This document shows positions 1-6,996 of a stretch of DNA of 19,781 nt, piece by piece (position 1 is the first letter of the stretch; every line of letters starts with the position of its first letter). The stretch lies in assembly GCA_038232215.1 (NCBI GenBank), contig JBBSIG010000012.1, forward strand, positions 1 to 19,781, written 5' to 3'. A program made the position numbers and the translations under genes. The stretch comes from JBBSIG01 sp038232215 (lineage in GTDB: Bacteria; Actinomycetota; Thermoleophilia; Gaiellales; Gaiellaceae). Under the pieces are notes generated by a model. That model was not told the DNA's origin. It saw only the letters and a program-made list of their open reading frames with translations, and did not search any database.

Positions 1-531
1 CGGGTGCGTCAGGAGCTGCAGCCACTCGAACGCGCCGGCGGCGAGCGCCTCGTGCGGGCAGCCGCTCCGCCAGTGCTGGTTCGAGTCCGAGCGGTACGTC
101 TCGCGGGAGAAGAACGGCGGCTGCATGACGTTGACGGCACCGGCGACCGGCTCGCTCATCGTCTCGGGCTCGGGGTTGTGCCACGCCACGACGGGGTCGA
201 ACCGGACGTCGAGGTCGGCTCGCGGCCAGACGGCGTGGAGGCCGACGCGGTGCCCGAGCTCGCGGAGGCGTGCGAGTGCGCCCCGGCCCTCGGCGGAGTC
301 GAGGTTGTAGAAGACGCTCTCCCTCATCAGGAAGTAGGTGGCCGAGGCTCCGGCGGCTGCCTCGAGCTCGGCCAGTCGGAGCGCGGCCTCGAGCGACAGG
401 TCGACGTCGTGGCGGAGCAGGAGATCGCCCGGAACGGGCGGGCGCTCGAAGGTCGCGTAGCGGTAGCCGCCGCGCCTCGCCGCCTCGAGCAGCTCGCGGT
501 AGTGCTCGAGCTCGAAGTCGCAGCCCGTCAC
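1..531 (-). CDS. CE4 polysaccharide deacetylase-like protein (HDVD/WbmS type), 3' end cut by window edge
   Basis: The minus-strand frame opens at a GTG (531-529) that overlaps the stop of the upstream ATP-grasp gene as GTGA. It stays open for 177 codons to the window edge, so the C-terminus is missing. Residues around 32-38 read LLLRHDVDLS. The HDVD element is the metal/base motif of CE4 (NodB-fold) proteins of the sort found in O-antigen loci, where the classic TFDDG is replaced by RHDVD. Further on are ATYFLM (the beta strand after the first helix), GHRVGLHA (equivalent to GHEIGLH) and a YRSDSNQHWR segment typical of this subgroup. Family knowledge: these enzymes remove N-acyl groups from sugars or lipid-linked sugars, as ArnD does with formyl. 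Inference: it deprotects an amino sugar made by this locus. The substrate is unknown. It is translationally coupled to the ATP-grasp gene. Confidence 0.82.
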   Translation of the reverse strand, partial: MTGCDFELEHYRELLEAARRGGYRYATFERPPVPGDLLLRHDVDLSLEAALRLAELEAAAGASATYFLMRESVFYNLDSAEGRGALARLRELGHRVGLHAVWPRADLDVRFDPVVAWHNPEPETMSEPVAGAVNVMQPPFFSRETYRSDSNQHWRSGCPHEALAAGAFEWLQLLTHP

Positions 532-1736
532 TCGGTCTCGACGTCCAGCAGCCGAGCCGCCGCCTCGGCACGCTCGAGCGCGACCAGGTTCGTGCCGGCG
601 GTCGCGATCACGTAGCCGCGCCGGTCGCCGTCGAGCCGCACCGGCCGGATCGTCTCGCCGGGGGCGAGGAAGACGTCCGCCTGGACGACGCCCGGAAAGG
701 CGCGCACCTTGTCGAGCGTGCCGACGCTCCGCACCTTGCCGGTCGGCAGGGGGCCCGGCTCGGCGGTGAGGAAGCGAATCGCGAGCGGCTGGCGGAAGCG
801 CGGGCGCACGAGCTCGTCCGGGACGTCCTCGCCGAGCGCCTGCCGAAGCGCGACCTCGACGAGGTCGATCCCGACGGCGTGCCGCGCCAGGTCGGCCATC
901 TGCCCGCCGGGGATTCGAGCCGCCACCTCCACGACGCGTACGCATCCGTCCGCGCGGACGATCAGCTGCGGGAACGCGATCCCGTCGCGAAGGCCGAGCG
1001 CGTGCACGGCGTGCACGACGACGCGCTCGGCCTCGCGCACGCTCTGCCGGTCGATCGTGGGGGGGTAGACGTGGATCCAGCCGACGCCGAAGCCGATCCC
1101 CGGCGGGCGAAGCCGGTCGGAGAGGGTGAGCGGAAACACCTCGCCGCCGCGCGCGATCGCGAGGCCGTTCAGCTCGAGTCCCTCGTCGAAGCTCTCGACG
1201 ATCGCCTCCTCGGTCGGCGACTCCGCGAGGGCGGCATGGAGGTGCGTCTCGAGGTCGTCCATGGACTCGAGCCGGAAGACGCCTCGCTGCCCGCCCGAGT
1301 CGGCGGGCTTCAGCACGGCTGGGAGTCCCACGGTCTCGACGGCCACCCGGCCCTCGGCGAGCGTCCGCACCGCCGCGAACTCCGGTTGCGGAACGCCTGC
1401 CTCCGCGAGGTGCCTCCGCATCGCGATCTTGTTCGTCATCAGGTGCGCGGTCTCCGTGCCGATCCCGGGCAGGCCGAGGGCCTCCGCGACTGCTGCCACG
1501 ACGGGAACCGCGCGATCCGCCGAGACGGTGAGCACCCCGTCGACCGCGTGCCGTCGGCCCGCCTCGACCACTGCCGCCACGTCACCGAAGTCGATCGTCT
1601 CGGCGACGTCGGCCTCCGCGAGGCCGGGCGCGTCGGCGTTGCGATCGACCGCCACGACGCGCACGCCGAGCTCCCGCGCGCGCACGATCGCCGCCCGCTG
1701 ATGACGTCCGCCGCCGACGAGGAGAACCGTCTTCAC
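528..1736 (-). CDS. ATP-grasp ligase 1 (carbamoyl-phosphate-synthase-like / L-amino-acid-ligase-like)
   Basis: A 402-residue protein starting at GTG 1736 on the minus strand. The N-terminus is a Rossmann-like pre-ATP-grasp domain (MKTVLLVGGGRHQRAAI). The ATP-grasp core follows: VLKPADSGGQRG at about 141-152, with K143 as the ATP-contacting lysine and a glycine-rich loop, and VVEVAARIPGG at 268-278, where E270 and R274 fit the metal/phosphate ligands. The Asn common in the E-x-N-x-R motif is Ala. The last 100 residues (RFLTAEPG onward) look like the extra C-terminal domain of BacD-like amino-acid ligases. Family chemistry: ATP-dependent formation of an acyl-phosphate and then an amide or peptide bond. 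The substrate cannot be read from sequence. It heads a two-gene minus operon with the CE4 gene and is divergent from the SDR/aminotransferase pair. It is a paralog of the ATP-grasp protein at 7953-9158, with matching motif spacing. Confidence 0.88.
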   Translation of the reverse strand: MKTVLLVGGGRHQRAAIVRARELGVRVVAVDRNADAPGLAEADVAETIDFGDVAAVVEAGRRHAVDGVLTVSADRAVPVVAAVAEALGLPGIGTETAHLMTNKIAMRRHLAEAGVPQPEFAAVRTLAEGRVAVETVGLPAVLKPADSGGQRGVFRLESMDDLETHLHAALAESPTEEAIVESFDEGLELNGLAIARGGEVFPLTLSDRLRPPGIGFGVGWIHVYPPTIDRQSVREAERVVVHAVHALGLRDGIAFPQLIVRADGCVRVVEVAARIPGGQMADLARHAVGIDLVEVALRQALGEDVPDELVRPRFRQPLAIRFLTAEPGPLPTGKVRSVGTLDKVRAFPGVVQADVFLAPGETIRPVRLDGDRRGYVIATAGTNLVALERAEAAARLLDVETE

Positions 1737-1745
1737 CGACGGGCG

Positions 1746-1751
1746 ATGCTA
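1746..1751 (-). promoter_or_regulatory. -10 box of ATP-grasp 1, short-leader/leaderless
   Basis: On the minus strand TAGCAT lies nine bases before the GTG at 1736. A start point about seven bases after the box would leave at most a two-base leader. No convincing -35 is visible at 17 bases. Confidence 0.45.
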
Positions 1752-1788
1752 CTCGGGAGCCGTGGCGGCCGAGCCCGGAGAGCGAGTG

Positions 1789-1850
1789 TTCTCCCGTGCA
1801 GGGCACGCCTGCAGGTCGGTCGGGGCGAGGATTCTCCTGCTCAGGGGGCA
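1789..1850. repeat. Paired direct repeat in divergent promoter region, with an embedded inverted repeat
   Basis: Between the divergent ATP-grasp and SDR starts, TTCTCCcgtgCAGGGCA (1789-1805) recurs in altered form as TTCTCCtgctCAGGGGGCA (1832-1850). The start-to-start distance is 43 bases, about four helical turns. The first copy overlaps a perfect 6-bp inverted repeat, TGCAGG-gcacg-CCTGCA (1797-1813). This could be a regulator site shared by both operons. No regulator is linked to it. Confidence 0.35.
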
Positions 1851-1866
1851 GAGGATGGTGCGGCGT

Positions 1867-1872
1867 TACACT
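1867..1872 (+). promoter_or_regulatory. -10 box of SDR 1, leaderless
   Basis: TACACT ends six bases before the GTG at 1879, the spacing expected when transcription begins at the start codon. It also argues against the in-frame upstream starts at 1762 and 1855, since these lie upstream of the box. Confidence 0.55.
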
Positions 1873-1878
1873 CGCCGG

Positions 1879-2850
1879 GTGCCTCTCTCCGGCAAGCGCA
1901 TCTTCATCACGGGCGGCGCCGGCTTCATCGGCACGACGCTCGCGAGGCGGCTCGTGGGCGCGAACGACGTGATCGTCCTCGACAACCTGCACCGCGACGC
2001 GTTGACTGGCACGGAGCTCCTCGAGCATCCCCGGCTCGTTTTCCATCGGGGGGACCTGCTCGACGCAGAGCTCGTCCGCGAGCTCGCGGACGGGGCCACG
2101 CACATCGTCCACTGTGCTGCCATCGCCGGCGTGGACACCGTGCGCGAGAGCCCCGTGCGCACGATGCGGGTCAACCTGATCGGGACGTACAACGTGCTGG
2201 AGGCGGCGCTCGCGACCAAGGCGTCGGTCGAGCGGCTGATCGAGTTCTCGACGAGCGAGGTGTTCGGCACGCACGCGATCAACGTCGAGGAGGGTCACGT
2301 CACCACGACCGGCTCGGTCGGCGAGGCGCGCTGGACATACGCGGTGTCGAAGCTCGCCGGCGAGCACATGGCCCACGCCTACCACGAGGAGCTCGGCCTG
2401 CCGACGGTGACCGTGCGGCCGTTCAACGTCTACGGCCCGGGTCAGATCGGTGGCGGCGCCATCCGCGCGTTCATCGAGGCGGCGCTTGCCGAGCGCGACC
2501 TGACCATCCACGGCGACGGCTCGCAGATCCGCGCCTGGTGCTACGTGGCCGACATGGTGGAGGCGCTCCTGCTCTGCCTCGAGCGGCCCGAGGCGGTGGG
2601 GCAGAGCTTCAACATCGGCAACGCGCGCTCGACCGTCACGATCTTCGACCTCGCGCAGCGGATCAAGCGCATCACCGGCGCACCGGTGGAGATCGTCTTC
2701 CAGCCGCTCCACTACGCGGACGTCGAGATCAGGATCCCGAACGTGACGAAGGCGCGCGAGCAGCTCGGCTTCGAGGCGCAGGTGGAGCTCGACGACGGCC
2801 TCGCGCGCACGATCGCCTGGTACCGCGAGCGACAGCCGGCCGCCGCTTGA
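1879..2850 (+). CDS. NAD-dependent nucleotide-sugar epimerase/decarboxylase-like SDR (extended SDR 1)
   Basis: A 323-residue extended short-chain dehydrogenase. I chose GTG 1879 because it puts the Rossmann motif (ITGGAGFIG, glycines at 12, 13, 15, 18) near the N-terminus and lies just after a TACACT box. The open frame continues up to 1762, but that extension looks non-coding. The catalytic elements are STSEVFG at 124-130 and YxxxK at Y154-K158 (WTYAVSK). RPFNVYGPGQ and FNIGN are nucleotide-sugar contact regions. The TSE triad (not TDE) resembles UDP-glucuronate decarboxylases and some epimerases rather than true RmlB. It probably makes a keto or epimerised nucleotide sugar that feeds the adjacent aminotransferase. 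The TTGA overlap with the next gene indicates coupling. The exact substrate is open. Confidence 0.85.
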   Translation: MPLSGKRIFITGGAGFIGTTLARRLVGANDVIVLDNLHRDALTGTELLEHPRLVFHRGDLLDAELVRELADGATHIVHCAAIAGVDTVRESPVRTMRVNLIGTYNVLEAALATKASVERLIEFSTSEVFGTHAINVEEGHVTTTGSVGEARWTYAVSKLAGEHMAHAYHEELGLPTVTVRPFNVYGPGQIGGGAIRAFIEAALAERDLTIHGDGSQIRAWCYVADMVEALLLCLERPEAVGQSFNIGNARSTVTIFDLAQRIKRITGAPVEIVFQPLHYADVEIRIPNVTKAREQLGFEAQVELDDGLARTIAWYRERQPAAA

Positions 2851-3917
2851 TCCGTCTTGCCCGCCCGGACGTCGGCGCCGCCGAGGCGCAGGCCGTGGCC
2901 GACGTGCTCGAGAGCGGCCAGCTCACGATGGGGCCGAAGGTGGAGGAGTTCGAGGCAGGCCTCGCTGCAGCCTGCGGGTGCGAGCACGCGGTCGCGGTCT
3001 CGTCGGGGACGGCGGCTCTGCACCTCGCCGTGCTGGCCCTCGGCCTGGGCGAGGGAGACGAGGTGCTCGTGCCGGCGTACACCTTTCCCGCCACCGGGAA
3101 CGTCGTCGCGCTCGCCGGTGCCCGCCCCGTGCTCGTGGACGTCGACCCGGTCACGATGAACCTCGACCCCGGCAAGGCGTACGACGCGGTCACGCCCCGC
3201 ACGCGGGCCGTGCTCGCCGTGCATCTCTTCGGGCGCCCGCTCGCCTGGGACGAGCTGCAGAGCGCGGTCCCGCCCGACGTCCACCTCGTCGAGGACGCGG
3301 CGGGCGCGCTGGGCGCGCGCTGGCGCGGCATGCCGTGCGGCGGGCTCGGCGAGCTCGGCTGTCTCTCGTTCCATCCGCGCAAGATCGTGACCACCGGAGA
3401 GGGCGGCGCGGTCGCGACCGACCGGCGCGACCTGGCCGACTCGGTGCGACGCCTGCGCCACCACGGGATCGAGCCGCGCGGCGACTTCGCGATCGCGACA
3501 CCCGGCCTCAACTACCGCCTCTCGGACCTCCAGTGCGCGGTCGGCATCCCCCAGCTCGGCCGCCTCGGCGAGCTGCTCGCCGCGCGCCGCCGGGTGGCGG
3601 ACGCCTACGCCGAGCGTCTGGCGGATCGTTTCGAGACACCCTCCGCGGAGGAGGGCGACGAGCACGGCTGGCAGGCCTACGTGATCCAGCTCGATCGGCG
3701 TGACGAGGCGCTGACGGCGCTGCGGGCGAGCGACATCGAGGCCCAGATCGGCACGTACGCGCTCCACCGGCTCGGCGCCTACCGGGACCAGGGCGTCTTC
3801 CCGGGGGCGGACCGTGCGTTCGAGCGGGCCCTCGCGCTGCCGTTCCACTCGCGGCTGACCGACTCCGACCTCGATCGAGTGGCCGAGGGTCTTGACGAGT
3901 TTGTGAGTGAGTGCTAA
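2847..3917 (+). CDS. DegT/DnrJ/EryC1/StrS-family PLP aminotransferase 1
   Basis: A 356-residue sugar aminotransferase. The start is TTG at 2847, overlapping the SDR stop as TTGA, and gives IRLARPDVG, a normal family N-terminus. The open frame upstream is an artefact of high GC. Landmarks are SSGTAALHL at 52-60 (PLP phosphate cup), VEDAAGALGA with D150 contacting the pyridine nitrogen, and SFHPRKIVTTGEGG with K179 as the Schiff-base lysine. The family adds an amino group from glutamate (or glutamine) to a keto nucleotide sugar. Inference: it acts on the product of the adjacent SDR. Its last 25 codons contain the -35, spacer and -10 of the following tetR promoter, so the two functions overlap on the DNA. 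Confidence 0.9.
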   Translation: MIRLARPDVGAAEAQAVADVLESGQLTMGPKVEEFEAGLAAACGCEHAVAVSSGTAALHLAVLALGLGEGDEVLVPAYTFPATGNVVALAGARPVLVDVDPVTMNLDPGKAYDAVTPRTRAVLAVHLFGRPLAWDELQSAVPPDVHLVEDAAGALGARWRGMPCGGLGELGCLSFHPRKIVTTGEGGAVATDRRDLADSVRRLRHHGIEPRGDFAIATPGLNYRLSDLQCAVGIPQLGRLGELLAARRRVADAYAERLADRFETPSAEEGDEHGWQAYVIQLDRRDEALTALRASDIEAQIGTYALHRLGAYRDQGVFPGADRAFERALALPFHSRLTDSDLDRVAEGLDEFVSEC

Positions 3918-3920
3918 CTT
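3892..3920 (+). promoter_or_regulatory. Promoter of the tetR gene (-35 TTGACG, 17-bp spacer, -10 TAACTT)
   Basis: TTGACG (3892-3897) and TAACTT (3915-3920) are separated by exactly 17 bases, and the -10 ends seven bases before GTG 3928. This is the best complete promoter in the window. It lies inside the 3' end of the aminotransferase gene and predicts a leaderless tetR mRNA. Confidence 0.7.
3906..3919. promoter_or_regulatory. Predicted TetR operator O1
   Basis: AGTGAGTGCTAACT is an imperfect palindrome (AGTnAG-TG-CTnACT) that overlaps the tetR -10 box. It matches 11 of 14 positions with O2 in front of the MFS gene. A repressor bound here would block its own transcription. Confidence 0.55.
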
Positions 3921-3927
3921 TCTCCGC

Positions 3928-4482
3928 GTGAGTGCAGCCACCTCAACGCGGATGACAGCCGACGAACGCCGCGAGACGATTCTCGAGGCGGCCTTCGACG
4001 AGTTCGCTCTGCGGGGCCTCGACGGCACCTCGACCGAGGACATCGCCCGCCGCGCCGGCATCTCACAGCCGTACCTCTTCCGCCTCTTCGGGACGAAGAA
4101 GGAGCTCTTTCTCGCAACCGTGGAGCGCTGCCTGCGCACGACGCTCTCGATGTTCCAGGAGGCTGCGGGCGGCCTCTCGGGAGAGGAGGCGCTCGACTCC
4201 ATCGGCCAGGCGTATATGGCCTCCATCGCTGCCGATCCTCGCCTGCTGCAGGGGCAGATGCAGGCGTACGCCGCCTGCCACGACGACGACGTCTGTGCCG
4301 TCGTGCGCACGGGGTTCGGAGCCCTCGTCGACTTCGCCGAGCGGGTGTCGGGGGAGCCGCCCGAGCGCATCAGCGCCTTCTTCGCGAAGGGGATGCTCAC
4401 GAACGTCATCTCGTCCATGGGTCTCCAGGAGTCGGACGAGCCCTGGGCCCAGCGCCTGATCGCCGGCTGCAAGCCGGAGTGA
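3928..4482 (+). CDS. TetR-family transcriptional repressor of the adjacent MFS exporter
   Basis: A 184-residue regulator. Possible starts are GTG 3907, GTG 3928 and ATG 3952. I prefer 3928 because a TTGACG/TAACTT promoter ends seven bases before it, whereas 3907 lies inside that promoter. The N-terminal domain ERRETILEAAFDEFA...TSTEDIARRAGISQPYLFRLF is a canonical TetR helix-turn-helix (recognition region about residues 37-55). The C-terminal ligand/dimer domain is divergent. It contains two cysteines (AACHDDDVCAV) that could be redox- or metal-sensitive, which is speculative. Genomic pairing with a DHA2 exporter and similar palindromes in front of both genes suggest drug-responsive repression of the exporter plus autoregulation. 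The inducer is unknown. Confidence 0.88.
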   Translation: MSAATSTRMTADERRETILEAAFDEFALRGLDGTSTEDIARRAGISQPYLFRLFGTKKELFLATVERCLRTTLSMFQEAAGGLSGEEALDSIGQAYMASIAADPRLLQGQMQAYAACHDDDVCAVVRTGFGALVDFAERVSGEPPERISAFFAKGMLTNVISSMGLQESDEPWAQRLIAGCKPE

Positions 4483-4510
4483 GGGTGTCTTTTTTTGCGC
4501 GCCACAAGTA

Positions 4511-4524
4511 AGTGACTGGTTACT
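4511..4524. promoter_or_regulatory. Predicted TetR operator O2 upstream of the MFS gene
   Basis: AGTGACTGGTTACT has 10 of 14 positions symmetric (AGTnAC-TG-GTnACT) and matches O1 at 11 of 14. It sits 22 bases before the GTG of the exporter, where bound repressor would block the promoter or transcription start. Confidence 0.6.
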
Positions 4525-4546
4525 ACTAGAAGCAGGAGGACGCACG

Positions 4547-5953
4547 GTGAGCCGACCTCGAACCATCTGGACCTTCGCGATCACCTCGGTCGCGCTCTTC
4601 ATGGTCACCCTCGACAACCTCGTCGTGACGACGGCGCTGCCCGTCATCCGGCTGGATCTGGGCGCCTCGCTGCAGGGTCTCGAGTGGACGGTGAACGCCT
4701 ACACGCTGACCTTCGCCGTCCTCCTGCTGACGGGCGCGGCACTCGGCGACCGGTTCGGGCGCCGGCTGCTGTTCACGATCGGCCTCGCCGTCTTCACGCT
4801 CGCATCCGCCGCCGCGGCGCTCGCGCCGAGCATCGAGGCGCTGATCGCGGCGCGGGCCGCGCAGGGGGTCGGCGGGGCGATCGTCATGCCGCTGACCCTC
4901 ACGATCCTGAGCGCCGCGTTCCCGCCCGAGAGGCGCGGCCTCGTGCTCGGCGCGTGGGGCGGCATCAGCGGCCTCGCCGTCGCGACGGGGCCGCTCGTCG
5001 GGGGTGCCATCGTCGACGGCATCTCCTGGCAGTGGATCTTCTGGCTGAACGTGCCGATCGGTCTCGTGCTCGCTCCGCTCGCGCTGTCGCGGCTCCGCGA
5101 GAGCCACGGGCCTGCGGGCCGGCTCGACCTGCCCGGGCTCGCGCTCGCGAGCGCCGGTCTGCTCGGCGTCGTCTGGGGGCTCGTGCGGGGCAACGGCGTC
5201 GGCTGGGGGAGTGCGGAGATCGCCGGCTCGATCGGCGGTGGCCTGGTCGTGCTCGTGCTCTTCGTCCTCTACGAGCTGCGCACGGAGACGCCCATGCTGC
5301 CCATGCGCTTCTTCCGCAACCGGACGTTCGCCGCGGCCAACGCCTCGTCGCTCTTCATGTTCTTCGGCATGTTCGGCTCCATCTTCCTGCTCGCGCAGTT
5401 CCTGCAGACCGTGCAGGGCTACTCGCCCTTCGGCGCGGGTCTCCGCATCCTCCCCTGGACGGTGATGCCGATCTTCGTCGCGCCGCTCGCAGGTGCGCTC
5501 TCGGACCGGGTCGGCGGTCGCCCCCTCATGGCGACGGGCCTCGCGTTGCAGGCGCTCGGCCTGGCCTGGCTGGCGGCGGTGACCACGCCGACGGTGGCGT
5601 ACGTCGACCTCGTCCCCGGCTTCGTCGTCTCCGGGATCGGCATGGCGCTCTTCTTCGCCCCGGTCGCGAACGTCGTTCTCAGCGCCGTTCGTCCCGAGGA
5701 GGAGGGACAAGCCTCCGGCGCCAACAACGCGATCCGCGAGCTCGGCGGCGTCTTCGGCGTGGCGGTGCTCGCCTCCGTGTTCGCCCGCTACGGCGGCTAC
5801 GGAACGGGGCAGAGCTTCGTCGACGGCCTGACGCCGGCGATGTACGCGGGCGCGGCCGTCGTCTTCGCGGGAGCCGTGGCCGCGCTCGCGATCCCGCGCT
5901 CGGGCCGGGCAGAGGGGGTCGAGGCGACTCCGGCGCTCGACGGCGCCTACTAG
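4547..5953 (+). CDS. MFS drug exporter, DHA2/EmrB-QacA family
   Basis: A 468-residue membrane protein with GTG start and a strong Shine-Dalgarno AGGAGGA (4534-4540) six bases upstream. This contrasts with the leaderless operon heads nearby. The first helix ends in TLDNLVVTTALPVI, equivalent to motif D1 of DHA2 transporters. Motif A is GDRFGRR between helices 2 and 3. GGAIVMPLTLTIL and the proline/glycine-rich GGISGLAVATGPLVGG (motif C, antiporter) follow. Length and hydrophobic segments fit a 14-helix proton-coupled drug antiporter in the cytoplasmic membrane. It is probably regulated by the preceding TetR through O2. It could instead export a locus product, but the family and its regulator favour small toxic compounds. 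Confidence 0.9.
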   Translation: MSRPRTIWTFAITSVALFMVTLDNLVVTTALPVIRLDLGASLQGLEWTVNAYTLTFAVLLLTGAALGDRFGRRLLFTIGLAVFTLASAAAALAPSIEALIAARAAQGVGGAIVMPLTLTILSAAFPPERRGLVLGAWGGISGLAVATGPLVGGAIVDGISWQWIFWLNVPIGLVLAPLALSRLRESHGPAGRLDLPGLALASAGLLGVVWGLVRGNGVGWGSAEIAGSIGGGLVVLVLFVLYELRTETPMLPMRFFRNRTFAAANASSLFMFFGMFGSIFLLAQFLQTVQGYSPFGAGLRILPWTVMPIFVAPLAGALSDRVGGRPLMATGLALQALGLAWLAAVTTPTVAYVDLVPGFVVSGIGMALFFAPVANVVLSAVRPEEEGQASGANNAIRELGGVFGVAVLASVFARYGGYGTGQSFVDGLTPAMYAGAAVVFAGAVAALAIPRSGRAEGVEATPALDGAY

Positions 5954-5973
5954 CTCCCGCGGAGGGCACAGGG

Positions 5974-6000
5974 CGAGCCGGCGGTCTCGGACGCGGCTCG
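5974..6000. terminator. Hairpin after the MFS gene, possible terminator
   Basis: CGAGCCG (5974-5980) and CGGCTCG (5994-6000) form a perfect 7-bp stem with a 13-base loop, 21 bases after the exporter stop. There is no U-tract, so termination is only suggested by position. Confidence 0.35.
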
Positions 6001-6015
6001 AAGGTCGCACAGGTG

Positions 6016-6021
6016 TAGGCT
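6016..6021 (+). promoter_or_regulatory. -10 box of the ArnC/GtrB-like gene
   Basis: TAGGCT lies 12 bases before the ATG at 6034, giving a leader of roughly five bases. No recognisable -35 is present. This is weaker than the other boxes. Confidence 0.35.
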
Positions 6022-6033
6022 CCGGGGCTGGAG

Positions 6034-6996
6034 ATGGCGCACCCGGAGGCCTTCGCGACCCCTGTGCAGGCAGTCGAGGCGGCTCGGGCGCCCGAGATCT
6101 CGGTGGTGGTCACGCTCTTCAACGAGTCCGCCACCGTGGAGGAGCTCGTTCGCCGCTCGGTCGCCGCGCTCTCGGATCGCTCGTTCGAGCTGATCCTCAT
6201 CGACGACGGCTCCACCGACGGCACCTTCGCCGCGCTCGAGCGCCTGCACGCGGGGGACGACCGCATCCGCGTCGTCCGCTTCAAGCGGAACTTCGGCCAG
6301 CACCCCGCCATGCACGCCGGCTTCGCCCGGGCTCGGGGAGAGGTCGTCGTCACGATGGACGGCGACCTCCAGAACGCGCCAGAGGACATCCCCCGTCTCG
6401 TCGCCGCGGTCGAGGCCGGCACGGACGTTGCGAGCGGGCGCCGCGCGGCGCGCCACGATTCCTGGGGACGGACGCTCCCCTCGCGGCTGATCAACGGGAT
6501 GCTCCGGCGCTTCACCCACGTCGCCATCTCGGACTTCGGCTGCGCCTTCAACGCGTACCGGCGCAGCGCCGTCGAGCCGATGCTCGGCGCGATCGGCAAG
6601 CAGAAGTTCACGAAGGCGCTCGTGCTCTCGGGCGGCGCGAGCGTCGTCGAGGTCGACGTCCAACACGCGGCGCGGGCGGGCCGCTCGCGCTACTCGCCGC
6701 TCCGGCTGACGCGGCTCGCGCTGCACGTCCTTGCAGGCTTCTGGCCGCAGCCGATCCAGTGGATCGGCGTCGCGCTCGGCGCTCTCTGCACCGTCGCTGC
6801 GCTTGCGCTCGGCACCTACGGCGTCGTCTTCTGGCTCGGCGAGTCCAACTTTCCGGGCCCGCTCTTCGGCGGCGTCGCCGTCCTCTTCGTCCTCGGCATT
6901 CAGGGCTTCATCCTGGCTCTCGTAGGCGAGTACCTCGGCAAGATCCAGCGGGACGTGGAGGGACGGCCGCTGTACACGATCGACAGGGAGCTCTAG
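6034..6996 (+). CDS. GT2 polyprenyl-phosphate glycosyltransferase (ArnC/GtrB/DPM1-like)
   Basis: A 320-residue membrane-anchored glycosyltransferase. The GT-A domain begins at about residue 22 (ISVVVTLFNES). LIDDGSTDGT is at 55-64 (nucleotide site) and VTMDGDLQNAPED at 106-118 carries the metal-binding DxD-like element. FKRNFGQHPAMHAG and DFGCAFNAYRR are typical of the ArnC/DPM branch. Two hydrophobic segments at about 243-267 and 277-300 anchor it. Family role: transfer of a sugar from a nucleotide donor to undecaprenyl phosphate on the cytoplasmic face, supplying a lipid-linked donor for GT-C enzymes. The stop directly abuts the start of the dehydratase gene, so they are one operon. Inference: it loads the amino sugar made here. 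The donor is unknown. Confidence 0.88.
   Translation: MAHPEAFATPVQAVEAARAPEISVVVTLFNESATVEELVRRSVAALSDRSFELILIDDGSTDGTFAALERLHAGDDRIRVVRFKRNFGQHPAMHAGFARARGEVVVTMDGDLQNAPEDIPRLVAAVEAGTDVASGRRAARHDSWGRTLPSRLINGMLRRFTHVAISDFGCAFNAYRRSAVEPMLGAIGKQKFTKALVLSGGASVVEVDVQHAARAGRSRYSPLRLTRLALHVLAGFWPQPIQWIGVALGALCTVAALALGTYGVVFWLGESNFPGPLFGGVAVLFVLGIQGFILALVGEYLGKIQRDVEGRPLYTIDREL

Noticed and set aside
270..2846. Long plus-strand frame running into aminotransferase 1 (1215 codons in total)
   Set aside because: Only the part from TTG 2847 has family motifs. The rest is antisense to ATP-grasp 1 or out of frame with SDR 1, and is arginine-rich, low-information sequence typical of GC-rich shadows.
4463..4496. 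CCGGCT-gca-AGCCGG hairpin followed by seven Ts after tetR, as an intrinsic terminator
   Set aside because: Twelve bases separate the stem from the T-run and the stem lies within coding sequence. The spacing is wrong for a classic terminator, and the T-run could equally belong to the exporter promoter.
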